Source: Flammeovirgaceae bacterium (GTDB taxonomy: Bacteria > Bacteroidota > Bacteroidia > Cytophagales > Cyclobacteriaceae). Taken from it: a stretch of 64,000 nt of DNA. Position numbers and translations under genes: made by a program. The number at the start of each line of letters is the position of its first letter. The stretch's first letter is position 1. Location of the stretch: positions 124,001 through 188,000 of the forward strand of contig CP054185.1 of assembly GCA_015180985.1 (NCBI GenBank), in the 5' to 3' direction. Under the pieces are notes generated by a model. That model searched no databases. It was not told the DNA's origin and worked only from the letters and a program-made list of their open reading frames with translations. Shown one piece after another: positions 36,362-44,379 of this stretch.

Positions 36362-37431
36362 TGCATACCATGAAAAAGATTCTGCTCATTGAGGATAACC
36401 ATGAAGTCCGCGAAAACACCAGCGAAATACTTTCGCTGGCGAATTATGAAGTAATTACTGCCGAAAACGGAAAAGTTGGCGTTGACCTGGCACAGAAAAA
36501 CATGCCCGACCTGATCATCTGCGACATCATGATGCCAGAACTCGATGGATATGGTGTATTGCACATCCTTAGCAAGAAACCTGAAACCGCCAGCATTCCG
36601 TTCATCTTTCTTACCGCCAAAACCGAAAAAGCCGACATCCGCAAAGGCATGACACTCGGTGCCGATGATTACCTGACCAAACCGTTTGATGACACCGACC
36701 TGCTAAATGCCGTGGAGACGCGACTTAACAAAGTGGCTCTCTTCAAAAAGCAGTATGAAGCAACCGCTTCAGGGCTCAACGAATTTATTGAAGATGCCCA
36801 GCGGGTTCTGAACTTAAAAGATCTGTGTAAAGACAAAAAAACAAGAGCATTTAAAAAGAAGGCAGGAATTTTTATGGAGGGTGAGCTTCCCAACTTTATC
36901 TACTTCTTACAAAAAGGAAATGTAAAGGCCTTTCGTACCAATGCCGATGGTAAAGAGTTTATTACCAATCTTTACACCACGGGGGATTTCTTCGGCTACG
37001 AACCGATCCTTGAAAACACCAATTACACTGAATCGGCTGTAGCCATGGAAGACAGCGAACTGATTGCCATACCCCGCCACGATTTTCTTACACTGTTGCA
37101 CAGTCACCCTGAATTATCGCGGTCTTTTGTATCGCTACTCTGTAAAAAAATTGAAGAAAAAGAATCGCAGTTGCTTACACTGGCCTATAATTCGGTGCGG
37201 CAACGAACAGCCGAAGCACTTTTGAAAGTACATCAGCTAAAGGAAGGTGAGTTAATGAATGTATCGCGCGATGACCTGGCTAAAATGGTGGGCACCGCCT
37301 CGGAATCGGTAATCCGGGTGCTCTCCGATTTCAGGGAGGAAGGTATTATTGACATTGAAAGCGGCAAGATAAAAGTACTTTACCCTAACAAACTGGAACA
37401 GGTAATTAAATGGAATGTGGCCCGGCATTAA
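36361..37431 (+). CDS. Response regulator fused to a Crp/Fnr-family transcription factor
   Basis: 356 residues (or 353 from the second ATG at 36370). Residues 5-125 are a receiver domain: acidic Glu11/Asp12, phospho-Asp55 (IICDIMMPE), Thr85, Lys107. Residues 150-270 are a cyclic-nucleotide-binding-type beta-roll (FMEGELPNFIYFLQKGNVKAF, YTTGDFFGYEPIL) and 280-345 a Crp-type winged helix with recognition helix ASESVIRVLSDF. Glu315 and Arg319 sit where CRP/FNR residues contact the TGA half-site. It has no FNR-type iron-sulfur cysteine set, so the signal should arrive as phosphate from the coupled kinase. In effect it merges FixJ and FixK into one chain. It probably acts at the TGAY-N4-RTCA sites nearby. 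Its stop overlaps the convergent SafE gene. Confidence 0.92.
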   Translation: MHTMKKILLIEDNHEVRENTSEILSLANYEVITAENGKVGVDLAQKNMPDLIICDIMMPELDGYGVLHILSKKPETASIPFIFLTAKTEKADIRKGMTLGADDYLTKPFDDTDLLNAVETRLNKVALFKKQYEATASGLNEFIEDAQRVLNLKDLCKDKKTRAFKKKAGIFMEGELPNFIYFLQKGNVKAFRTNADGKEFITNLYTTGDFFGYEPILENTNYTESAVAMEDSELIAIPRHDFLTLLHSHPELSRSFVSLLCKKIEEKESQLLTLAYNSVRQRTAEALLKVHQLKEGELMNVSRDDLAKMVGTASESVIRVLSDFREEGIIDIESGKIKVLYPNKLEQVIKWNVARH

Positions 37432-38099
37432 TGCAGCGGATAACACAGCACAGTTTTATCAATGGCGAATAGCCCCTCTATTGAAACACCACGCCAAATC
37501 ATGATAAAGGCCATGAGCCCAACAAAAACAAGTTGAATTTTTTTTACCGGAATCGGAATAACCCCTATAATGTTGGTGTACAACCAGGCTGTAACCAACA
37601 TGGCCGGCACGGTTCCAAGCCCAAATGCCAGCATAACCATTACACTGTTAATCCAGTTGGTTTGCACCAGTGAAAGTACAACAGCTGCATAGACCAATCC
37701 ACAGGGCAAAAAGCCATTCAGAACACCCATCAACACGGCCGAGCCTGCACTTCGCTGACGAATAAATTTTGAAATACCTTGCTTTAGAAAATTTATTGCC
37801 ATAAAAGTTTTTGGTAACACCCATCTTTCAACCTGTTTGAAAAGCAGAACACCCAATACGGCTAAACCCAGCATAATAGAAAGCCAGCCCTGCCATCCGC
37901 TGAGTTCAATCAGGTGGCCGAATAAACCAGCCATAAGGCCCAACAAACTGTAGGTAACAACCCGACCCGTGTTGTACAGCGCCCGGTTCAACACCAGCTT
38001 TTTATTATTTGGGGCCTGAACCTGCACAGCCAGCGGGCCACACATACCGATGCAATGGAGGCTGCCTGTAAATCCCAGAATAAAGGCCGCAGTTAGCAT
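37428..38099 (-). CDS. SafE/DsbD-like membrane protein of the cbb3 locus
   Basis: 223 residues with about six membrane helices, of the sulfite-exporter TauE/SafE (DsbD_2-like) family that habitually sits beside cbb3 oxidase genes in this phylum. The N-terminal SLHCIGMCGPLAV has two cysteines in the first helix and a second motif GFLPCGLVYAA lies mid-protein; paired cysteines of this sort occur in thiol or metal transfer proteins. A role in copper delivery or cytochrome maturation is inferred from position, not shown. It is the last gene of the cco operon (32 bases after ccoH) and overlaps the regulator stop on the other strand. Confidence 0.85.
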   Translation of the reverse strand: MLTAAFILGFTGSLHCIGMCGPLAVQVQAPNNKKLVLNRALYNTGRVVTYSLLGLMAGLFGHLIELSGWQGWLSIMLGLAVLGVLLFKQVERWVLPKTFMAINFLKQGISKFIRQRSAGSAVLMGVLNGFLPCGLVYAAVVLSLVQTNWINSVMVMLAFGLGTVPAMLVTAWLYTNIIGVIPIPVKKIQLVFVGLMAFIMIWRGVSIEGLFAIDKTVLCYPLH

Positions 38100-38131
38100 A
38101 CCCGTAATTGAATAATATACGAAGGAAACTT

Positions 38132-38563
38132 TTAGATTACTACAAACTTCTCAAGATAGTATTCTTTACCTTCCATTGTCCATTCCATTTTTACCCGATA
38201 AGCACCCGGCCTGAGGTTACTAACCCGAAACATCTGCACAGAGTCTGCCGAGGCACTTAATTTAAACTGCTGATCGAGCTTATCAGAAGATGGCCGGAAC
38301 AATTGTAACTCACCTTGTTCTATAAACCTGGCTTCCGGAAAGTAGACCTTTAAATAGGCGTTCTCAACAAAAGTGATTTCTGGCTTAACCAGTAGTTGTT
38401 CGGTATTGTTTTTACGATCGAGTTTTTGCTGGTACGCCAGTTCATCCTGATAATAGGTTCTGGATACCAGGTTTACATCCTGCCGCATGCTAATTGCAAC
38501 AATACTGCCGATGAAAACAGCAAACAACACAAACGAAACAATTATCCACTTGCCCCAATTCAT
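38132..38563 (-). CDS. ccoH: FixH/CcoH family cbb3 oxidase assembly protein
   Basis: 143 residues with one N-terminal membrane helix (about 5-27) and a periplasmic beta-sandwich domain; this is the FixH layout. The segment after the helix, MRQDVNLVSRTYYQDELAYQQKLD, is the family signature. FixH-type proteins help assemble or stabilise the cbb3 oxidase complex. It follows ccoG by seven bases and precedes the SafE-like gene on the same transcript. Confidence 0.9.
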   Translation of the reverse strand: MNWGKWIIVSFVLFAVFIGSIVAISMRQDVNLVSRTYYQDELAYQQKLDRKNNTEQLLVKPEITFVENAYLKVYFPEARFIEQGELQLFRPSSDKLDQQFKLSASADSVQMFRVSNLRPGAYRVKMEWTMEGKEYYLEKFVVI

Positions 38564-38570
38564 AGTTTCT

Positions 38571-40019
38571 CTATCGTCCTCCTTTTACACGGTCGCGATG
38601 CGAATGCACCGGCCCTACAAACTTGGCTTTTACAATTTCTATCTGCTCACCGCCCTTGTAAACACCCACCTTCACCACCATTTTGGCAGATGATACCAAT
38701 TCGGCCGGAATTTCAATGAAGCAAACACCTTTATACAACCCCCCTGGCGTAACCACAATTTCCTGATCGCCAACTTTACGGATGGTTACACCTGGAGGCG
38801 ATTCAGCCTTAAGTGTTAATTCAATAGCATCAAAAGTTTTATTGACAAACTCAATATTATACAAATTGGTGATTTTACCGTCATCCGTACGCTGAAATAA
38901 TGTGCCAGGGACTTTTAATATAGTTGTTTCAATATCAGACCGGGTAGCGATCATAAAACTGAGTAACCCCACGAGCGCGGTAAGTACAACCGAATAGCCC
39001 GCCACACGCGGTGTAAATAATTTTTTAACACCATCTTTTATTGAATTGTACGATGCAAACCGGATAAGTCCTTTTGGCTTACCGATTTTTACCATCACCT
39101 CATCGCAGGCATCAATGCAAGCCGTACAGTTAACACATTCCAGTTGTGTGCCGTTGCGGATGTCAATGCCGGTCGGGCAAACATGTACGCACAGTTTACA
39201 GTCGATGCAATCGCCCCGGTTTGCCTGAGTTTCTCCTTTTTTTATTTTTCCCCGGGGTTCTCCGCGCAACCAATCGTACGCTACAACAATACTGTCTTTA
39301 ACCAGTAAAACACCCTGAAGCCTTCCATACGGGCAAACCGCAATACACGCTTGTTCCCTGAACCAGGCAAAAACAAAATAAAATACACCTGTAAAAGCCA
39401 CCAGACCGATAAAGCCGGCCAGGTGTTCAGTGGGTGGCTGAGAAACGATTTCTTTTACCTGCTCAATCCCGATGAGGTACGCCATTGCCGTATGCGAAAT
39501 GATCACCGAAATCAGGATAAAGACTACTTGCTTGCCTGCCTTTTTAAAAATTTTTCGGGGAGTCCACGGTTCCTGGTTTAGTTTGCGCTGCTGGTTGGCA
39601 TCGCCTTCAATCCAGTATTCAATTTTTCTGAACACCATTTCCATGAACAAGGTTTGCGGGCAGGCCCACCCGCACCACACGCGGCCAAATACCACTGTAA
39701 ACAAAATAATAAATACAAAAAGCGTGATGAGCGTAAGGGCCAGCAAAAAGAAATCCTGAGGCCAGAAAACCTGACCGAAGATGACAAACCTGCGTTCAAA
39801 CAGGTTGAGCATAAGCAAGGGTTGTCCCCCGATTTTTATAAACGGCCCTGCAAAGAAAATACTAAGTAGGGTAACAGTTACTGCGATGCGGTAGTTATGA
39901 AGTTGGCCTGCAGGCTTTTTTGGATATATCCAAACACGTTTGCCCTTTTCATCGACCGTGGCAATGCTGTTCCGGAATTCCTCATCGTATTGATAAAAGT
40001 TTTCACTATCCGTGGTCAC
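38571..40019 (-). CDS. ccoG: CcoG/RdxA iron-sulfur membrane protein, cbb3 oxidase maturation
   Basis: CcoG is a membrane cupric reductase that supplies Cu(I) during cbb3 oxidase assembly. The 482 residues have about five helices, a CPQTLFME motif with CGWACP, a cytoplasmic double ferredoxin domain (CIDCKLCVHVCPTGIDIR and CVNCTACIDACDE) plus CIAVCPYGRLQG, and a C-terminal periplasmic Ig-like domain (about 370-480). All the family's cluster cysteines appear present. It lies 56 bases downstream of ccoP in the same operon. Confidence 0.95.
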   Translation of the reverse strand: MTTDSENFYQYDEEFRNSIATVDEKGKRVWIYPKKPAGQLHNYRIAVTVTLLSIFFAGPFIKIGGQPLLMLNLFERRFVIFGQVFWPQDFFLLALTLITLFVFIILFTVVFGRVWCGWACPQTLFMEMVFRKIEYWIEGDANQQRKLNQEPWTPRKIFKKAGKQVVFILISVIISHTAMAYLIGIEQVKEIVSQPPTEHLAGFIGLVAFTGVFYFVFAWFREQACIAVCPYGRLQGVLLVKDSIVVAYDWLRGEPRGKIKKGETQANRGDCIDCKLCVHVCPTGIDIRNGTQLECVNCTACIDACDEVMVKIGKPKGLIRFASYNSIKDGVKKLFTPRVAGYSVVLTALVGLLSFMIATRSDIETTILKVPGTLFQRTDDGKITNLYNIEFVNKTFDAIELTLKAESPPGVTIRKVGDQEIVVTPGGLYKGVCFIEIPAELVSSAKMVVKVGVYKGGEQIEIVKAKFVGPVHSHRDRVKGGR

Positions 40020-40075
40020 GTCTCTTCAATTAACTTAGTGGCGTATTAATTTTCTCAGCCGCGATGCACAGCAAG

Positions 40076-40990
40076 TTACATGGAGGCTCCTTCGCTTGTG
40101 GCCGGAGTGGTTTCTTCCTTGTACAATTCACCCTGCGGAGCTTTCGGGTTTGGCGGGTTGCTTCCCTTAATGCTCTTGATGTAAAAGGTAACATCGCGTA
40201 TCTGCTGCGGAGATAACACCGGACCCCACGGAATCATTCCCTTCTCCTGCACTCCGTTTTTAATTACTTTATAAATATCGGTAACGCTGCCGCCATGAAG
40301 CCAGTATTCATCCGTCAGGTTGGGGCCAATGTTCCCCTGCCCGTCAGGCATGTGGCATGAGGCACAATTCACCACATACACCTGCCGGCCGTTTTTAATT
40401 ATTTGTTCATCCGCTTCATATACCAGGTTATTTTCATCAATGGCCAGTGCAGGCTGGGAGGCCAGCAGTTTTGCTTTTTGTTCCTCTGCAATAGCCACTT
40501 CGTTTTGATATTCCTGGTCCATCAGCGGCAACGAGTCGGTAACATGGTAAACAACCAGGTAAATAGCCCCCCAAACAATTGAACCGTAAAACAGCCAGGT
40601 CCACCAGGGCGGCAGGTGGTTATCCAGTTCCTTTATCCCATCGTAATTGTGGTCGAGCATGATTTCTGATTCCTTCTCAATGGGCCGGTAGCCGTTTATC
40701 CAGTTCCAGAATTTTGTCCAGGCTCCTGGTTCAGGTACATACACCTTACCCGTTTGCGCAGCTTTCTCCTCTTCGGCCTTGCGGATGAAAACATTTAACA
40801 CCTGCAGCATGTAAATGGCCACAATAATTACCAGCAAGGCTACTACAAATACAAAGGCAATCACAACATAAAACGGAAACAACGGATCGCTTAAGGGGTC
40901 GCTCCAGAAGCTTCGGGCGGGTGTACCCTCCTGCGCCAAAAGCGGGCCGCCCAACAGGAATAAACTGATTAGGGATAGTATCTTTTTCAT
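40076..40990 (-). CDS. ccoP: cbb3 oxidase cytochrome c subunit CcoP, single-haem form
   Basis: The electron-entry subunit of the cbb3 oxidase. 304 residues: an N-terminal hydrophobic leader (1-20), a helix at 38-65, the FixP N-terminal motif HNYDGIKELDNHLPPWW (114-130) with a second helix (130-150), then one cytochrome c domain with CASCH (209-213) and probable axial Met252. Proteobacterial CcoP normally has two haem domains; only one CxxCH exists here. Its ATG overlaps the ccoQ stop (ATGA on the minus strand). Confidence 0.94.
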   Translation of the reverse strand: MKKILSLISLFLLGGPLLAQEGTPARSFWSDPLSDPLFPFYVVIAFVFVVALLVIIVAIYMLQVLNVFIRKAEEEKAAQTGKVYVPEPGAWTKFWNWINGYRPIEKESEIMLDHNYDGIKELDNHLPPWWTWLFYGSIVWGAIYLVVYHVTDSLPLMDQEYQNEVAIAEEQKAKLLASQPALAIDENNLVYEADEQIIKNGRQVYVVNCASCHMPDGQGNIGPNLTDEYWLHGGSVTDIYKVIKNGVQEKGMIPWGPVLSPQQIRDVTFYIKSIKGSNPPNPKAPQGELYKEETTPATSEGASM

Positions 40991-41187
40991 GACTTGCTGG
41001 TTTTTTCGGTTACGGATTGCGGGTCATTATTTTCATTCAGGGGCATTTCTTTCATGTAGCGGATAAAACTTTTATCGGCTGTAAAAACATACCATAAAAG
41101 AAAAAGGAAGAACAGGAAGAAAATCACGAACGATATGATGGGCCATACCTGTACGTTATCAATCTGCTGAAGCACGTTTTTATACAT
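40987..41187 (-). CDS. ccoQ: Small cbb3 oxidase subunit CcoQ/FixQ
   Basis: 66 residues with one membrane helix (about 14-36) and a charged tail; position between ccoNO and ccoP identifies it. CcoQ stabilises the association of CcoP with the core oxidase. It begins five bases after the ccoNO stop and overlaps ccoP by four bases. Confidence 0.85.
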   Translation of the reverse strand: MYKNVLQQIDNVQVWPIISFVIFFLFFLFLLWYVFTADKSFIRYMKEMPLNENNDPQSVTEKTSKS

Positions 41188-41192
41188 AGCCT

Positions 41193-43346
41193 TTACTGGT
41201 TACCCGTTGACAAATTATTATCGGCTGTCTTTGATGCTTTAATATCCTTACCCAACCGCTGCAAGTAGGCGATCAGCGCAATAATTTCAGCATCCGGCTC
41301 TACTTCAATGCCCTCCAACTGCAGGTTTTCGGCCATGCGCCTGGCTTGCATATCCAAATCATCATTAGCCCTGCTCTCGTATCCTTCTTCATACGGTACC
41401 CCTATCGTGCGAAGGGCCTTTATTTTGGAAGCCGTGGTACTCTTATCAATCACCTGCTCAAACAGCCACGGATAGGCCGGCATAATCGAACCGGTTGATA
41501 CGGCATCGGGCGCTAGCATGTGGTTGTAATGCCAGCTATCCGAATACTTGCCGCCCAGGCGGTGCAAGTCGGGGCCGGTACGTTTTGACCCCCACAGAAA
41601 CGGATGGTCGTAAACATATTCACCCGACTTGGAGTATTCGCCACCCAGCGGATCGTACCGCTCCACCTCCGAACGGAACGGGCGAACGAGTTGCGAGTGG
41701 CAGCTTACGCATCCTTCGCGTATGTAAATATCGCGGCCGTGCAGTTCAAGCGGAGTGTAGGGCTTAACACTGGAAATAGTCGGCACATTTGATTTAATCA
41801 GGAAAGTGGGCACCATCTCAACAATACCGCCAATCAGTATTGACACCAGGGCCAAAGCCGAGAATAATACCGGTTTGCTCTCCAGCCAGTGGTGCCAGCC
41901 GCCACCGCTTGATTCTGTTTTAACCAGCGGGGCCGCTTCGGCTGCTTCGTTAGCAATGAAACTTCCGGCATACGCGGTTTTAACCAGGTTATAGGTCATT
42001 ACAATTGCGCCTGTCAGGTATAGCAAACCGCCAAATGCACGCAGCATGTGCATGGGTAAAATCTGCACGGTGGTTTCAAGAAAGTTTTTGTATACCAAAA
42101 AGCCTTCGGGGTTAAACTCTTTCCACATCAGGCTTTGGGTAACACCCGAGATATACATCGGAAGGGCATAAAAGATGATACCCAGGGTGCCAATCCAGAA
42201 ATGGAAGTTGGCCAGTTTATTCGACCAGATTTTGGTATTCCACATGCGGGGTACCAGCCAGTACAGCATACCGAAAATCAGGAAGCCGTTCCAGCCCAGA
42301 CCGCCTACGTGTACGTGCGCCACAATCCAATCGGTAAAGTGGGCAATGGCATTTACATTTTTAAGCGACAGCAACGGACCTTCCAGTGTAGCCATGCCGT
42401 ACGCGGTAACGGCCACCACCATAAACTTCAGCACTACATCTTCGCGCACGCGGTCCCACGCTCCGCGCAGGGTCATTAACCCGTTAAGCATACCGCCCCA
42501 TGAAGGCGCAATAAGCATCACCGAAAATACCGTTCCGAGTGATTGCGCCCAATCCGGTAATGTTGAATAAAGTAAGTGGTGCGGACCAGCCCAGATGTAT
42601 ATAAAGATCAGCGACCAGAAGTGTATTATCGATAACCGGTATGAATATACCGGGCGGTTGGCTGCTTTGGGCAGAAAGTAGTACATCATGCCGAGGTAAG
42701 GTGTGGTAAGAAAGAAAGCCACGGCATTGTGCCCATACCACCATTGCACCAGGGCATCCTGCACACCGGCATACCAGGAGTAACTTTTGAACAAGCTTAC
42801 CGGCATTTCGAAGGAATTAACAATATGCAGTACAGCTACGGTAACAAACGTGGCGATGTAAAACCAGATGGCCACATACATGTGCTTTTCCCTGCGGTTC
42901 AGGATGGTTCCGATCATGTTCCAGCCAAAAACAACCCAGATTAACGTAATGGCAATGTCAATGGGCCATTCCAGTTCGGCATATTCTTTTGATGTGGTAA
43001 GCCCCAGCGGTAAGGTAATGGCAGCGGCAAGAATTATCAATTGCCAGAGCCAAAAGTGAATCCAGCTGAGTGTGTCGCTGAACATGCGGGTTTTAAGCAA
43101 CCGCTGCATAGAATAATACACTCCGGCAAACATGGCATTGCCTACAAAGGCAAAGATTACCGCATTGGTGTGCAGCGGCCTGATACGCCCGAATGATGTG
43201 TACTGAAGTTCGAAATTAAATACCGGCCAAACCAACTGGAGGGCAATGGTAAGGCCCACCAACATGCCCACCAGGCCGAAAATAACGGTGGCAATAATAA
43301 ATGCTTTTACGATTTTGTTATCGTAACTGAATTTGTCGAGTTCCAT
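41193..43346 (-). CDS. ccoNO: cbb3-type cytochrome c oxidase, fused subunits I and II (CcoN-CcoO)
   Basis: The catalytic core of a high-affinity terminal oxidase that reduces O2 and pumps protons. 717 residues. CcoN part (1-475): about 12-14 helices with metal ligands visible at His59 (RPLHTN), His206 (WWYGHN), His256/257 and His344/346 (AHVHVGG). After a short linker with ESSGGG (479-483), the CcoO part (485-717) has one helix and a haem c site CVSCH (546-550) with a later Met-rich IMPAYPWLF. The fusion replaces two genes. It opens the minus-strand operon ccoNO-Q-P-G-H-safE. Two Crp/Fnr-type sites lie upstream at 43425 and 43447. Confidence 0.97.
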   Translation of the reverse strand: MELDKFSYDNKIVKAFIIATVIFGLVGMLVGLTIALQLVWPVFNFELQYTSFGRIRPLHTNAVIFAFVGNAMFAGVYYSMQRLLKTRMFSDTLSWIHFWLWQLIILAAAITLPLGLTTSKEYAELEWPIDIAITLIWVVFGWNMIGTILNRREKHMYVAIWFYIATFVTVAVLHIVNSFEMPVSLFKSYSWYAGVQDALVQWWYGHNAVAFFLTTPYLGMMYYFLPKAANRPVYSYRLSIIHFWSLIFIYIWAGPHHLLYSTLPDWAQSLGTVFSVMLIAPSWGGMLNGLMTLRGAWDRVREDVVLKFMVVAVTAYGMATLEGPLLSLKNVNAIAHFTDWIVAHVHVGGLGWNGFLIFGMLYWLVPRMWNTKIWSNKLANFHFWIGTLGIIFYALPMYISGVTQSLMWKEFNPEGFLVYKNFLETTVQILPMHMLRAFGGLLYLTGAIVMTYNLVKTAYAGSFIANEAAEAAPLVKTESSGGGWHHWLESKPVLFSALALVSILIGGIVEMVPTFLIKSNVPTISSVKPYTPLELHGRDIYIREGCVSCHSQLVRPFRSEVERYDPLGGEYSKSGEYVYDHPFLWGSKRTGPDLHRLGGKYSDSWHYNHMLAPDAVSTGSIMPAYPWLFEQVIDKSTTASKIKALRTIGVPYEEGYESRANDDLDMQARRMAENLQLEGIEVEPDAEIIALIAYLQRLGKDIKASKTADNNLSTGNQ

Positions 43347-43393
43347 AGGCAGGGATAGTGTTAATGGTTCAGGTAAAGCTACGAGTCTGGGCT

Positions 43394-43401
43394 TAAAAGT
43401 A
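43394..43401 (-). promoter_or_regulatory. Candidate -7 element of the cbb3 operon
   Basis: TACTTTTA (minus strand) matches TAnnTTTG at 7 of 8, 48 bases before the ccoNO ATG. Operator centres lie 30.5 and 52.5 bases upstream, identical to the small USP promoter. Confidence 0.45.
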
Positions 43402-43424
43402 GAAGATTGAAATTGCCCGCTTTT

Positions 43425-43438
43425 ATGACTTCGGTTAC
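43425..43438. promoter_or_regulatory. Candidate Crp/Fnr-type operator, cbb3 operon, promoter-proximal
   Basis: ATGACTTCGGTTAC is an imperfect inverted repeat that shares 11 of 14 bases with the nap site ATGACTTTGGTCAT. One half-site is degraded (GTTA instead of GTCA). Its distance to the -7 candidate suits an activator near -42. Confidence 0.5.
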
Positions 43439-43446
43439 AGAACGGT

Positions 43447-43460
43447 ATGATTTTCGTCAG
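43447..43460. promoter_or_regulatory. Candidate Crp/Fnr-type operator, cbb3 operon, distal
   Basis: ATGATTTTCGTCAG has the core TGAT-N4-GTCA (7 of 10 to the FNR consensus). Its centre is exactly 22 bp from the proximal site, the same spacing as the usp/kinase pair of sites. Confidence 0.5.
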
Positions 43461-43479
43461 GAAACAATTCTCCTTTCAA

Positions 43480-43504
43480 TAAAAAAGTCCGCGGTTGCGG
43501 ACTT
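43480..43504 (-). terminator. Terminator of tRNA-Ala
   Basis: On the minus strand, an 8-bp stem AAGTCCGC / GCGGACTT with a four-base loop followed by TTTTAT lies seven bases beyond the CCA end of the tRNA gene. It also separates the tRNA from the cbb3 promoter region. Confidence 0.85.
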
Positions 43505-43510
43505 GCCTGA

Positions 43511-43587
43511 TGGTGGAGCCAGTGGGAGTCGAACCCACGACCTCTACAATGCCATTGTAGCGCTCTAGCCAGCTGAGCTATGACCCC
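43511..43587 (-). tRNA. tRNA-Ala (anticodon GGC)
   Basis: A 77-base cloverleaf including an encoded CCA end. The acceptor stem GGGGTCA pairs with TGGCTCC and contains the G3-U70 wobble that marks alanine tRNAs. The anticodon arm is CTACA-ATGGCAT-TGTAG, giving anticodon GGC (reads GCC/GCU), and the T arm GTGGG-TTCGACT-CCCAC is canonical. A rho-independent terminator follows. No integrase or att-like duplication is visible beside it. Confidence 0.97.
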
Positions 43588-43629
43588 GAATGGGCTGCAA
43601 ATATATTTTTAAATTCCCATGTGCCCAAA

Positions 43630-44376
43630 CTACCGTCTATCCCTTAATAATTCAGTTATCCTTCTGATTTTCTCCTCATCGGCCACCCATTTACCCGAAT
43701 CATCTGGCAATGATTCCGTCAGACTGATGAGGTGGTTAAACCGTTGATATTCCGATGGTTTGTAGGTACGTGCTGAAAAATGAATTTCCTTTACACCAGT
43801 ATTCTTAATAACAGGGATAACATTTGATTGATTAATTCCGACCCCGGCTATAATCGAAATCTTTCCTTCCGCACGCAGCACCAAGTCTTTAATTACATCT
43901 GCGCCTTCTGCCGCGCTGGGCTGCCTGCCGGAGGTAAGGATGCGGTCAAAGCCTGCTTCCTGGCAATCCTGAAGCGCCTCGTAAGCATCGCGGGTAAAAT
44001 CAAAGGCGCGGTGGCAGGTAACCTTCAGAGGACGGGCCGCTTCAATAAGTTTTCGGGAACGTTCCCTATCAATTGTGCCTTCCGGTTTTAATATTCCAAA
44101 CACCACACCATCCAGGCTGGCCCGCTTGCACATTTCAATATCGCGTTTCATAGCATGATACTCGTAGGCCGAGTAAACAAAATCACCGCCCCGTGGCCGA
44201 ATCATGGCATACACATCAATGCTTATTGCTTGTCTTACGGTTGCCATTACGCCAAAAGAAGGTGTAGTGCCGCCTTCCGAAGGATTATCGCACAGTTCTA
44301 CCCGGTCGGCCCCACCCTTTTGAGCATACAGGGCCGACTCAATGTTAAATACAGCTACTTCAGTAGTTATGGCCAC
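43630..44376 (-). CDS. cutC: CutC-family protein
   Basis: A TIM-barrel protein historically named for copper homeostasis; its biochemical activity is uncertain. 248 residues from a GTG start that lies three bases after the upstream asparaginase stop. Motifs: GGADRVELCDNPSEGGTTPSFG, YAMIRPRGGDFVYS, KVTCHRAFD and RILTSGRQPSA, all characteristic. It probably shares a transcript with the asparaginase gene; the link of that pair to copper is not evident, and the neighbouring cbb3 genes on the same strand are separated by the tRNA and its terminator. Confidence 0.93.
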   Translation of the reverse strand: MAITTEVAVFNIESALYAQKGGADRVELCDNPSEGGTTPSFGVMATVRQAISIDVYAMIRPRGGDFVYSAYEYHAMKRDIEMCKRASLDGVVFGILKPEGTIDRERSRKLIEAARPLKVTCHRAFDFTRDAYEALQDCQEAGFDRILTSGRQPSAAEGADVIKDLVLRAEGKISIIAGVGINQSNVIPVIKNTGVKEIHFSARTYKPSEYQRFNHLISLTESLPDDSGKWVADEEKIRRITELLRDRR

Positions 44377-44379
44377 GGC

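Noticed and set aside
43511-43587. tRNA gene as an integration site for a genomic island
   Set aside because: No integrase, direct repeat of the tRNA end or composition shift is seen on either side.
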